Source of the DNA: HGM04593 sp045634365
Lineage (GTDB): Bacteria > Bacteroidota > Bacteroidia > Bacteroidales > Bacteroidaceae
DNA: 64,000 bases
Direction of reading: 5' to 3'
NCBI GenBank assembly: GCA_045634365.1
Contig: JAZRAC010000057.1
Location: 12,260-76,259 of the forward strand
Numbering within the stretch: position 1 is the first letter of the stretch; each line of letters starts with the position of its first letter. The notes under the pieces are model-generated. The model did no database searches, was not told the DNA's origin, and worked only from the letters and a program-made list of their open reading frames with translations. The position numbers and the translations under genes were made by a program. Below, piece by piece: positions 34,870 to 43,213 of this stretch.

Positions 34870-35214
34870 ATGGAGTTCAGCGAACATAAACCTATATATC
34901 TGCAAATGGCCGAAATGATGCAGGAACGCATCCTTTGCCACACGTGGGAGGAGGAGAGCCGCATTCCATCGGTGCGAGAAATGGGTGCGACACTCGGCGT
35001 AAACCCCAACACCATTGTGCGCACCTATCAACTGCTGGAAGGCGACGATATTATCTACAACAAGCGCGGCCTCGGCTATTTTGTAAAAGAGGGAGCAAGG
35101 GAGAGGATAAAGGAGAAGCAGCGGAAGGAGTTTCTCGAAAATGACCTGCCGCAATTCAAGGCAAAAGCCGAGCTTTTGGGAATAACAAAAGAGGAACTGA
35201 TGAAGCTATTGTAA
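34870..35214 (+). CDS. GntR-family regulator, YtrA subfamily
   Basis: A 114-residue regulator with only the winged-helix DNA-binding domain and a short helical dimerisation tail, as expected of the YtrA subfamily. The start (FSEHKPIYLQMAEMMQERI) and the recognition region SVREMGATLGVNPNTIVRTY are typical, followed by the wing block KRGLGYFV. It probably represses its own operon by binding the AGTGTA-N12-TACACT site overlapping the first gene's start; the inducer is unknown. Confidence 0.92.
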   Translation: MEFSEHKPIYLQMAEMMQERILCHTWEEESRIPSVREMGATLGVNPNTIVRTYQLLEGDDIIYNKRGLGYFVKEGARERIKEKQRKEFLENDLPQFKAKAELLGITKEELMKLL

Positions 35215-35235
35215 CATTAAACAAACTATTGAGAA

Positions 35236-35790
35236 ATGGGAAAACATATTATTAGATTCCTTTGGGCACTGTTGGTTGCCATTATCATACTGATAGTTGG
35301 CTTAATCATTGAAATTGCAAGCTACATTCACGCAGCATTCGGCCCCGACAACGACGACTTTGGCAAAAGACACGTAATCCCGGCCGGCCTTGTATACAAC
35401 CAACCGATGGATGAAGGCTCAACGTTTAAAGCCGTTGACAGCCTTGCAACCGACACCTATTTGCAAATTTACAACAATTGTCAAGGAGGAATGTATCTTT
35501 ACGACTTTCACCACCCTGCACTGCCTGCGGGAGACATTTACCTCAAATGCTACGAGGCAACAAAAAGCATTCCTCTTTCAAAAGAGAGAATAGAGGAGGC
35601 GAGCAAAGTGCACATAGAGACTACCGCATCATTCACCCAATTGGTAAACCAAAAGAACTTTACAATATATGAAGGTGTGTGGGGCGACTATTATGCCGCA
35701 CGCATCGAAGTGTGGCACCGAAACGCCGTCACCGGAGAGAAAACAAAACTATTGGAAAAGATTTACCGCGTAGAGGGCTGGGAGAGGTAA
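35236..35790 (+). CDS. Single-pass membrane protein, unknown, last gene of the ABC operon
   Basis: A 184-residue protein with one strong N-terminal membrane helix (residues 6-30) and a predicted exported beta-rich domain with no cysteines of lipobox type. No family recognised. It follows the regulator by 21 bases and ends before a 22-bp hairpin, so it is the last gene of the operon. Position suggests an accessory role in the envelope response controlled by the GntR regulator; this is inference. Confidence 0.7.
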   Translation: MGKHIIRFLWALLVAIIILIVGLIIEIASYIHAAFGPDNDDFGKRHVIPAGLVYNQPMDEGSTFKAVDSLATDTYLQIYNNCQGGMYLYDFHHPALPAGDIYLKCYEATKSIPLSKERIEEASKVHIETTASFTQLVNQKNFTIYEGVWGDYYAARIEVWHRNAVTGEKTKLLEKIYRVEGWER

Positions 35791-35840
35791 TATTGCCGCG
35801 CGCAGCTATGCAAGCGTAGGCCTTCATCGCCACGAGCAGC

Positions 35841-35891
35841 ATATAGCAATAAAGGGTTTCAGCTTTATACTGAAACCCTTTATTGCTATAT
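35841..35891. terminator. 22-bp bidirectional terminator
   Basis: Arms 35841-35862 and 35870-35891 are perfectly complementary around a 7-base loop. It separates the convergent ABC operon and the NfnAB-like gene and can end both. Confidence 0.9.
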
Positions 35892-35901
35892 AAATTATCT
35901 C

Positions 35902-38199
35902 TTACTTGCTCAACATTTCGTGCATAGAGGCAGCAGCGTTACGGCCATCGCCCATTGCAAGAATAACAGTGGCACCGCCACGAACAATGTCGCCACCTGC
36001 ATAAATGAAGGGAATAGACGACTGCATCTTCTCATTAACAGCGATGGTATTTTTGCGACCAAGCTCCAAGCCCTCTACCGAGGTTGGTACAAGGGGGTTG
36101 GGCGACACACCCACCGAAACAACCGCCATATCAATGTCGATAGTTTCAATGGCACCCTCGATGGGCACGGGTGAACGACGGCCCGAAGCATCGGGCTCGC
36201 CAAGCTCCATCTTCTGCAACACAATCTGCTTAACGCAACCCTTCTCGTCGGCAATATACTCGATGGGATTGTGCAGAGTGAGGAACTCAACACCCTCCTC
36301 TTTCGCGTGCTTGACCTCCTCCAAACGAGCAGGCATTTCAGCCTCGGAACGGCGATAGATAATCATCGCACGCTCGGCACCCAAACGAAGCGCGGTGCGC
36401 ACCGAGTCCATTGCTGTGTTACCGCCACCAACTACTGCCACACGCTTGCCTATGTGCATAGGAGTATCTGTGTCGGGGTTCGATGCGTCCATAAGGTTCA
36501 CACGAGTGAGATACTCGTTTGACGATAGAATGTTTATGGAATTCTCGCCGGGGATATTCATAAAGTTGGGCAATCCGGCACCCGATGCAACAAATACACC
36601 GCAGTAGCCATCCTCCTGCAACTGTGCTATTGATATTGTTTTTCCAATAACGCAATCCTTTACAAACTCCACTCCCATTGCACGCAATGTATCAATCTCC
36701 ACATCCACAATAGCATTGGGCAGACGGAATTCGGGAATACCATATTTAAGCACGCCGCCAATCTCATGCAAAGCCTCGAAGACTGTTACGCTGTAACCGA
36801 GTTTTGCCATATCTCCGGCAAACGAGAGGCCGGCGGGGCCCGAACCTACCACGGCAACTTTCTTGCCGTTAGAGGGGGCAACGGTGGGAACAGACTGCTC
36901 GCCGCTCTCGCGTGCATAGTCGGCAGCGAAACGCTCCAACGCGCCGATGGCAACAGCCTTGTGACCCATCTTCAAATGTATACATTTGCTCTCGCACTGC
37001 TTCTCCTGCGGGCACACACGACCGCAAACGGCGGGCAACGAGCTTGTCATTTTAAGCACCTGTGCAGCTTTGCCAAACTCGCCACGCTCTATATTCTTTA
37101 TGAACGAAGGTATTTTTATACTCACGGGGCAACCCTCCATACAGGCGGGATTGGGGCAATCGAGGCAACGTTGCGCCTCCATCATTGCCATCTCCTTTGT
37201 GAGACCGGTGTTTACCTCCTCGCGCAATTTTGTTGCACGATAGGCAGGCTCCAATTCCGGCATTTCGCAACGCTCGATGGCTGTGCGCTCTTTGGGCTTC
37301 ATCTTGCTGCGCAGTGCCACACGCCACTCGGCGTCGCGGCTTGTGAGCTCGCAAGCCTCTGTGGGCTCGCCTGTTGCCTCGCACTTGTCGAGCTTATTCA
37401 GTTCCTCGGCCTCCTCACGTTTGAAGCTGCCCAAGCGCTGCATCATTCCGTCAAAATCTACCTGATGACCGTCAAATTCGGGACCATCGACGCAAACGAA
37501 TTTTGTTTTGCCGCCAACGGTCACACGACAAGCACCACACATTCCTGTACCATCGACCATAATTGTGTTGAGCGATACAACGGTGGGAATTTCATATTGC
37601 TTTGTGAGTTTGCACACAAATTTCATCATAATTGCAGGGCCGATGGCAACGCAGTGGTCCACCTTCTCGCGCTTTATTACGCGCTCTATACCCTCGGTTA
37701 CAAGACCTTTATCGCCATACGAGCCATCGTCGGTCATAATTATAACCTCGTCCGATACCTCGCGCACCTCTTTTTCGAGGATGATAAGGTCCTTTGAACG
37801 GCCTGCAAGCACCGAAATTACTCGGTTACCGGCTTTTTTGAGTGCGGCAGCAATGGGAAGCATAGGCGCAACACCCACTCCACCACCGGCACACACCACC
37901 GTACCGAAATTCTCAATGTGTGTTGCCTGACCGAGAGGGCCCACAACATCGGTTATATAATCGCCTTCATTGAGGTCGCATAAACGCGACGAGCTCAATC
38001 CCACTTTCTGAATAACAAGGGTGATGAGCCCCTTCTCTGTGTCAGCGTGAGCAATTGTCAAGGGGATACGCTCGCCCTTCTCACCCACACGAATTATAAC
38101 AAAGTTACCCGCTCTGTACGATTTTGCAATTAGGGGTGCTTCAACCTTCAAACGAAATACTTTCTCCGAGAATTGTTCTTTTGATACTATTTTAAACAT
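35902..38199 (-). CDS. Fused NfnA/NfnB-like ferredoxin:NADP oxidoreductase (annotated also as GltD-type fusion)
   Basis: A 765-residue flavoprotein fusion. Residues 1-280 are an NfnA/DHOD-B-type subunit: FAD-binding RIPLTIA, the pyridine nucleotide region AGGGVGVAPMLPIA, and a [2Fe-2S] site MCGACRVTVGGKTKFVC (Cys-221, 224, 236). Residues about 300-765 are NfnB/GltD-like: CLDCPNPACMEGCP and VCGRVCPQEKQCESKC for two [4Fe-4S] clusters, then GSGPAGLSFAG and GGGNTAMDSVRTA dinucleotide folds. Separate NfnA and NfnB catalyse electron bifurcation between NADH, NADPH and ferredoxin; the fusion likely does a related reaction. Many pipelines name this a glutamate synthase subunit, but no large GltB subunit is nearby. 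Confidence 0.88.
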   Translation of the reverse strand: MFKIVSKEQFSEKVFRLKVEAPLIAKSYRAGNFVIIRVGEKGERIPLTIAHADTEKGLITLVIQKVGLSSSRLCDLNEGDYITDVVGPLGQATHIENFGTVVCAGGGVGVAPMLPIAAALKKAGNRVISVLAGRSKDLIILEKEVREVSDEVIIMTDDGSYGDKGLVTEGIERVIKREKVDHCVAIGPAIMMKFVCKLTKQYEIPTVVSLNTIMVDGTGMCGACRVTVGGKTKFVCVDGPEFDGHQVDFDGMMQRLGSFKREEAEELNKLDKCEATGEPTEACELTSRDAEWRVALRSKMKPKERTAIERCEMPELEPAYRATKLREEVNTGLTKEMAMMEAQRCLDCPNPACMEGCPVSIKIPSFIKNIERGEFGKAAQVLKMTSSLPAVCGRVCPQEKQCESKCIHLKMGHKAVAIGALERFAADYARESGEQSVPTVAPSNGKKVAVVGSGPAGLSFAGDMAKLGYSVTVFEALHEIGGVLKYGIPEFRLPNAIVDVEIDTLRAMGVEFVKDCVIGKTISIAQLQEDGYCGVFVASGAGLPNFMNIPGENSINILSSNEYLTRVNLMDASNPDTDTPMHIGKRVAVVGGGNTAMDSVRTALRLGAERAMIIYRRSEAEMPARLEEVKHAKEEGVEFLTLHNPIEYIADEKGCVKQIVLQKMELGEPDASGRRSPVPIEGAIETIDIDMAVVSVGVSPNPLVPTSVEGLELGRKNTIAVNEKMQSSIPFIYAGGDIVRGGATVILAMGDGRNAAASMHEMLSK

Positions 38200-38235
38200 A
38201 CCGGTAGTTCTTTGTCGTTATTATTTTTTCTCTTT

Positions 38236-39510
38236 TTAGTCAATCATATCAAAGCCGCAGTAAGGAACAAGGGCTGCGGGAATTTTAATACCCTCGGGGG
38301 TCTGATTATTTTCGAGCAGAGCAGCCACTATACGGGGAAGCGCAAGTGCCGAACCGTTGAGTGTGTGGCAAAGCTCGGTCTTTTTGTCGGCAGTGCGGTA
38401 GCGGCATTTGAGGCGGTTAGCCTGATAGTTGTCAAAGTTCGACACTGAGCTTACCTCCAACCAACGCTGCTGCGCCTCGGAATATACCTCAAAGTCGAAG
38501 CAAAGGGCAGCCGTAAAGCTCATATCACCACCGCAAAGGCGCAATATGCGGTAAGGGAGTTCCATTTTTTTGAGCAGCCCCTCAACGTGCTCCAACATCT
38601 CCTTGTGAGACTCCTTGCTATGCTCGGGAGTATCTATGCGCACAATCTCCACCTTTGAGAATTCGTGCAGACGGTTAAGACCGCGCACATCCTTGCCGTA
38701 TGAACCTGCCTCGCGACGGAAGCACTGTGTGTAGGCGCAATTCTTTATGGGGAGCGACTTTTCGTCGAGAATAACATCGCGATAGATGTTTGTCACGGGA
38801 ACCTCGGCTGTGGGGATAAGGTAAAGGTCGTCGAGCCCGCAGTGGTACATCTGTCCCTCTTTGTCGGGTAACTGTCCTGTACCGAATCCCGAAGCGGCGT
38901 TAACCACGGTGGGAGGCATAATCTCAACATAACCGGCCTTGCGTGCCTCGTCGAGGAAGAAATTAATGAGTGCACGTTGCAACTGCGCACCTTTACCCTT
39001 GTACACGGGGAAGCCCGCGCCTGTAATTTTAACACCAAGGTCAAAATCTATAAGGTCGTATTTTTTTGCAAGTTCCCAGTGAGGAAGAGCGTTTGCGGGA
39101 AGAGCTGTCTCCATTCCACCGGTCTTCTCAACCACATTATCCTCGGCAACCTTGCCCTCGGGAACCTCGTCGTAAGGAATATTGGGAATTGTGTAGAGCA
39201 GCGCATTGGTATTCTCGGCAGCAGCATCCATTTTCTCCTGCAACGCCTTTGCACTCTCTTTGAGAGTAGCCACCTGTGCCTTCACATTCTCGGCCTCGGC
39301 AATATTCTTCTCTTTCATCAATTGGCCTATTTTGGCTGCCAACTGTTTATTCTGAGCAAGTACATTATCGAGCTCCGACTGTGCGGCACGACGCTCCTTG
39401 TCATATTCAAGAACCTTCTCAATAATCTCTTTTGCATTGTTAAAATGCTTCTTCTCCAAGCCCTTTATAACCTTCTCTGTCTCTTGGGCAATAACTTTAA
39501 TTGTAAGCAT
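38236..39510 (-). CDS. serS: Serine--tRNA ligase
   Basis: Charges tRNA-Ser. The 424-residue class II synthetase has the long antiparallel coiled-coil arm (about 25-105), motif 2 TQCFRREAGSYGKDVRGL, and motif 3 near the C-terminus, LNGSALALPRIVAALLE. Length is normal. Own promoter box TACCTTTG at 39569-39576; the NfnAB-like gene starts 36 bases downstream and may be read through. Confidence 0.96.
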   Translation of the reverse strand: MLTIKVIAQETEKVIKGLEKKHFNNAKEIIEKVLEYDKERRAAQSELDNVLAQNKQLAAKIGQLMKEKNIAEAENVKAQVATLKESAKALQEKMDAAAENTNALLYTIPNIPYDEVPEGKVAEDNVVEKTGGMETALPANALPHWELAKKYDLIDFDLGVKITGAGFPVYKGKGAQLQRALINFFLDEARKAGYVEIMPPTVVNAASGFGTGQLPDKEGQMYHCGLDDLYLIPTAEVPVTNIYRDVILDEKSLPIKNCAYTQCFRREAGSYGKDVRGLNRLHEFSKVEIVRIDTPEHSKESHKEMLEHVEGLLKKMELPYRILRLCGGDMSFTAALCFDFEVYSEAQQRWLEVSSVSNFDNYQANRLKCRYRTADKKTELCHTLNGSALALPRIVAALLENNQTPEGIKIPAALVPYCGFDMID

Positions 39511-39568
39511 ATATTCTTATTTTTCTTTATTTCGCCAACTATAAAACCGCCACAAATGCGGTAACTCA

Positions 39569-39576
39569 CAAAGGTA
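39569..39576 (-). promoter_or_regulatory. -7 promoter box for serS
   Basis: TACCTTTG on the minus strand, about 58 bases before the serS ATG. Confidence 0.6.
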
Positions 39577-39630
39577 CAATTTATTTTATTGTTTTTAACA
39601 CGCTTGCCCGAAAATTTCGGCTATAAGGAC

Positions 39631-39666
39631 AAAAAAAATGAAGGTTGCAACAGCAACCTTCATTTT
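39631..39666 (-). terminator. Terminator of rplU-rpmA
   Basis: A 14-bp perfect stem (39635-39648 with 39653-39666, 4-base loop) followed on the minus strand by a T-run at 39631-39634, about 20 bases after the rpmA stop. Confidence 0.9.
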
Positions 39667-39686
39667 ATGAGGATAATTGTCTTTAA

Positions 39687-39953
39687 TTAGTTCTTCTCGG
39701 CGATAGGAGCAACAGAAACATAGCTCTTGTCGTTCTTACCACGTTTGAAAGTTACAATACCGTCTACCAAAGCGTAGAGAGTGTGGTCGCTACCCATTCC
39801 GATATTTGCACCGGGATAGTGAACAGTACCACGCTGACGAACGATGATATTACCGGCTTTACATACCTGACCGCCCCAGATTTTCACACCAAGTCTTTGG
39901 CTTGCTGACTCACGGCCGTTCTTTGAACTACCAACACCTTTCTTATGTGCCAT
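39687..39953 (-). CDS. rpmA: 50S ribosomal protein L27
   Basis: L27 of the large subunit, 88 residues, starting MAHKKGVGSSKNGRES with the typical KRLGVK-like (SQRLGVK) and GNIIVRQRGTVHYPGANIGMG stretches. The N-terminus begins directly with AHKKG, without the extra cleaved leader found in Firmicutes. It follows rplU by 19 bases and shares its promoter. Confidence 0.97.
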   Translation of the reverse strand: MAHKKGVGSSKNGRESASQRLGVKIWGGQVCKAGNIIVRQRGTVHYPGANIGMGSDHTLYALVDGIVTFKRGKNDKSYVSVAPIAEKN

Positions 39954-39972
39954 AATACTTCTTTTTTAAAAA

Positions 39973-40362
39973 TTAACCGATAATTTCTTTAACAACTAAC
40001 TCTGTAAACTGCTGACGGTGACCGTTCAATTTGCGGTAACCTTTGCGACGACGTTTGTGGAAAACCAAAACTTTGTCACCCTTAACCAAAGTGGGGTCGA
40101 TTACACGTGTGGTAACGATGTTCTGACCATCTTTTGACTTACGGGTCTGTTTCATTTCACGAACATTGCCGATGTAGCAAACTACTTTTGCGCCCTCAAC
40201 GGTGGGAGCACCCACGGTGATAGCACCTTCATTATCCAACAACAACACGCGGTCGAACTCTACGGTTGTGTCATTCTGAGCACCTTTAATGTGGTGCACG
40301 TACAGCTTCTTTCCGGCCTCTGCCTTGAACTGCTGTCCGTTAATCTCAACAATTGCGTACAT
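39973..40362 (-). CDS. rplU: 50S ribosomal protein L21 with an internal insertion
   Basis: L21 of the large subunit. The start MYAIVEINGQQFKAEAGKKL and the end GHRQQFTELVVKEI are standard, but the protein has 129 residues against about 103-105 usually. The extra about 24 residues fall between VVC (62) and VKGDKV (93), in a Lys/Arg-rich stretch containing REMKQTRKSKDGQN. The reading frame is intact and the flanks are normal, so this is an insertion and not a frameshift. Probable autonomous promoter at 40449-40456 with a leader of about 85 bases. Confidence 0.96.
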   Translation of the reverse strand: MYAIVEINGQQFKAEAGKKLYVHHIKGAQNDTTVEFDRVLLLDNEGAITVGAPTVEGAKVVCYIGNVREMKQTRKSKDGQNIVTTRVIDPTLVKGDKVLVFHKRRRKGYRKLNGHRQQFTELVVKEIIG

Positions 40363-40448
40363 TAAATTATAGCTTTTATTGTGATTTCCGGGAGGTGTGC
40401 GCTCTTCGTGAGTGCATCTTATTCAACCCCTGCGGACTAAATCGGGTG

Positions 40449-40456
40449 CAAAGATA
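40449..40456 (-). promoter_or_regulatory. -7 promoter box for rplU-rpmA
   Basis: TATCTTTG on the minus strand, about 86 bases upstream of rplU; the leader may hold autoregulatory structure but I see no clear known motif. Confidence 0.6.
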
Positions 40457-40528
40457 ATAATTATTTTATTCTGCAAGAAACTTTTTACAAACTTTTTATC
40501 ACAAAAAGGGAAGCAACAGAGAATCCCA

Positions 40529-41575
40529 TCAAAAATTCTTATTATCGATATAAACTTCGAGCAATTTGGCTACTCCATTTTTATTAACGGGAACAACATT
40601 ATAGTCGGCACAGCCAACGGGAACAAGGCAACTGTTTCCCTCGGCAAGATGCACCACGCACTCCTCGTCGCCGGGCATCACTCCTCGACCAAAGCCATTG
40701 GTACTCTTTACATTTATGGTGCAATCGCCCTCTATACACACATAAACAACAAAGGAGTCGTATTTATAGAGCTTGCGGTGAAAGGCCCTGTCGACTTCCA
40801 GCAGTTTCACCACAAAGAAGGGCGACTCCACAAGCGGCACAGGCTTGTTCAGCCTGTTTTCATAGGAGATTTTATAATCGTCGTACAATTTATAATCGAT
40901 AGCCTCTTTGGCCTCTTGAACGTGCAATTGACGCAGCTTGCCGTCGAGCCCCGGACGGTTATAATCGAATATGCGGTATGTAATATCGGAGCTTTGCTGA
41001 ATTTCGGCAACTATTATTCCGCCGCATATTGCGTGTACTCGCCCCGAGGGTATATAAAAGCAGTCGCCGGCTTTAACTTCGTGGCGTTGCAGCACCTCGC
41101 AGATGCTTCCATCCTCCACTCGCTTCTCATATTCATATTTGGATATTGGCTGATTGAAGCCCGAATAGAGATAAGCTCCGGGAGTGGCATTTACCACGTA
41201 CCACATTTCGGTCTTTCCGAAACAGCCGTGACGCTCTTTTGCAATTTCGTCGCAGGGGTGTACTTGAATAGAGAGGTCGCGCACTGCGTCGATGAATTTT
41301 ACAAGAATGGGAAATTCGTCGCCATATTTTTCGGCGACAGAGGTTCCAAGCAACAGTTCGCCATATTCGGCCACCAATTCCGACAATTTTCTACCGACAA
41401 GAGGCCCGTTCTTAACAACCGACTCACTGCCGGGCACGGCACTGACCTCCCAACTTTCGCCCACACATTCATTGTCACAGGGAAGGCCTTTTATAGGCTT
41501 CAAGCTGTGCCCGCCCCATACGACGGTGCGAAAATTATTCTCGAACAGAAGCGGATATAAAGGCCGTTTACTCAT
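40529..41575 (-). CDS. manA: Mannose-6-phosphate isomerase, type I
   Basis: Interconverts mannose 6-phosphate and fructose 6-phosphate. The 348-residue cupin protein shows the zinc-site region QVHPCDEIA with Gln and His ligands, WEVSAVPGSES near residue 42, and the family block YIPSGRVHAICGGI with a further His ligand. It is the last gene of a minus-strand run after trxB (23-base gap). The C-terminal part is divergent, as in other Bacteroidetes enzymes. Confidence 0.92.
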   Translation of the reverse strand: MSKRPLYPLLFENNFRTVVWGGHSLKPIKGLPCDNECVGESWEVSAVPGSESVVKNGPLVGRKLSELVAEYGELLLGTSVAEKYGDEFPILVKFIDAVRDLSIQVHPCDEIAKERHGCFGKTEMWYVVNATPGAYLYSGFNQPISKYEYEKRVEDGSICEVLQRHEVKAGDCFYIPSGRVHAICGGIIVAEIQQSSDITYRIFDYNRPGLDGKLRQLHVQEAKEAIDYKLYDDYKISYENRLNKPVPLVESPFFVVKLLEVDRAFHRKLYKYDSFVVYVCIEGDCTINVKSTNGFGRGVMPGDEECVVHLAEGNSCLVPVGCADYNVVPVNKNGVAKLLEVYIDNKNF

Positions 41576-41598
41576 TATCTTTATATTTTAGGGAACTG

Positions 41599-42537
41599 TT
41601 ACTGCTTGCTCGACAAATATCGCTCGGCCTCCATTGCCGCGCGACAACCGCTTGCCGCTGCATTTATCGCTTGACGATAGTGAGGGTCGGCAACATCGCC
41701 TGCCACAAAAATACCGGGTACAAGGGTTTTTACTCCGCTTGCATCGGCCGGAACGAAATAGCCTGTCTCGTCGGTTTTAAGATACTTTTTGAATATATCG
41801 CTGTTGGGTTTGTGCCCTATGGCAAGGAAAAAGCCATCGACGGCAATGTCGTAGCGCTTCTCATCGGGCTCACCCTTGCGTTTCACAAGATGAACGCCCT
41901 CAACGCCATCTTCTCCGAAAAGTCCCTCGGTATTATGCTCGAAAAGAACCTCAATTTTGGGGTTGGCAAGCGTGCGGTCCTGCATTGCCTTCGAAGCACG
42001 CAGATAGGGCTTGCGCACTATCAAGTACACTTTTGCGGCAAGCGAAGCAAGATAATTGGCCTCCTCACAAGCAGTGTCGCCACCACCTACCACCGCAACA
42101 ACTTTCTTGCGATAGAAGAAGCCGTCGCAGGTAGCACAGGCGCTAACGCCCATTCCCTGATACTTTATCTCATCGGAAAGGCCGAGATATTTTGCCGCCG
42201 CGCCGGTAGCCACAATAACAGTATCGGCCTCAACAACCGCACCATCGTCGATGGTCATCTTGTAGGGTGCGCTCTCAAAATCGACCTCAACAACAGAGCC
42301 CGAACGAATATCGGCTCCCACGTTTACCGCCTGCTTACGCATATTATCCATAAGCTCGGGACCTGTTATTCCCAAAGGAAAGCCGGGGAAATTCTCAACC
42401 ACGGTAGTTTGTGTGAGCTGTCCTCCGGGCTGTATACCCTCGTACAGTATAGGAGAGAGATTGGCACGCGAGGCATAAATAGCCGCTGTATATCCTGCCG
42501 GTCCTGAACCGATTATCAAACATTTAGTCTTATTCAT
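41599..42537 (-). CDS. trxB: Thioredoxin reductase
   Basis: Flavoenzyme that reduces thioredoxin with NADPH. The 312-residue protein has GSGPAGYTAAIYASRANL for FAD, CATCDGFFYRKK with the redox CxxC pair, GGGDTACEEA for NADPH, and GIFVAGDVADPHYRQ near the C-terminus. Sits between lolA and manA with gaps of 18 and 23 bases. Confidence 0.97.
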   Translation of the reverse strand: MNKTKCLIIGSGPAGYTAAIYASRANLSPILYEGIQPGGQLTQTTVVENFPGFPLGITGPELMDNMRKQAVNVGADIRSGSVVEVDFESAPYKMTIDDGAVVEADTVIVATGAAAKYLGLSDEIKYQGMGVSACATCDGFFYRKKVVAVVGGGDTACEEANYLASLAAKVYLIVRKPYLRASKAMQDRTLANPKIEVLFEHNTEGLFGEDGVEGVHLVKRKGEPDEKRYDIAVDGFFLAIGHKPNSDIFKKYLKTDETGYFVPADASGVKTLVPGIFVAGDVADPHYRQAINAAASGCRAAMEAERYLSSKQ

Positions 42538-42555
42538 ATATTTATTATTTTTTCA

Positions 42556-43185
42556 TTATCTCATATCCACAATTTCCGCATCGGGAAAATCCTCCATAGG
42601 ACAGCGGTACACCCTTTTATCGAACATACATTTGGGTTTATAACTGTTTATGGAAATATCGGTATATCCCTGCCCGCTCATAAACACACGCAACTGCTGT
42701 GGGCGCATATTTTCAGCATCCAACGTAATAACCACCTTGTCGAAGGAAGGTTCATCGCCGTTTGCCGCGAGAGTAATCACACTCTTGCCGCCAACAGCCT
42801 CCATTGTACATTTATACCCCTTTTTATAAAGGGCCATAAGGTAGACAGGGTTATATATCTGTGCCTCGTCGGAGCCCGCATCGGTTATATACAGTTCATT
42901 ATTAGCGGCCATATAGCTCCACTGTGTAGCACCGTCGCACCACAATTTCATAGGGGTGAGCAGCACCGCATAGCTGTTACCATCGAGTTTAAGAGTGCCT
43001 TCGTCGGAATATTGCGCAACGCCGGCATTGTCGCAAACTACATAATCGAATGCCATCTGCACAGCCGCATCGGCCTCTATGCCCTTTATTGCACGCTCTA
43101 ATGTCTCAACAGCCTGCCTGCTTTGTGCCGCAAGCGCAAGAGGAGAGAGCAACCACAATATAAACAGAAAATTTTTTGCCTTCAT
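42556..43185 (-). CDS. lolA: Outer-membrane lipoprotein carrier LolA-like protein
   Basis: A 209-residue periplasmic protein with a signal peptide (residues 1-19, cleavage near ALAAQS) and an 11-stranded half-barrel-like pattern, as expected of LolA, which shuttles lipoproteins from the inner membrane to the outer membrane. Conserved motif signal is weak (LolA is very divergent), but the position directly after ftsK and before trxB is the usual Bacteroidetes location of this gene, and length fits. Confidence 0.82.
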   Translation of the reverse strand: MKAKNFLFILWLLSPLALAAQSRQAVETLERAIKGIEADAAVQMAFDYVVCDNAGVAQYSDEGTLKLDGNSYAVLLTPMKLWCDGATQWSYMAANNELYITDAGSDEAQIYNPVYLMALYKKGYKCTMEAVGGKSVITLAANGDEPSFDKVVITLDAENMRPQQLRVFMSGQGYTDISINSYKPKCMFDKRVYRCPMEDFPDAEIVDMR

Positions 43186-43213
43186 ATATCCTTATTTATA
43201 TATGCAACCAAGA

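Noticed and set aside
36766..37797. 343-codon open frame on the plus strand
   Set aside because: Antisense to the NfnAB-like gene, which has clear cofactor motifs.
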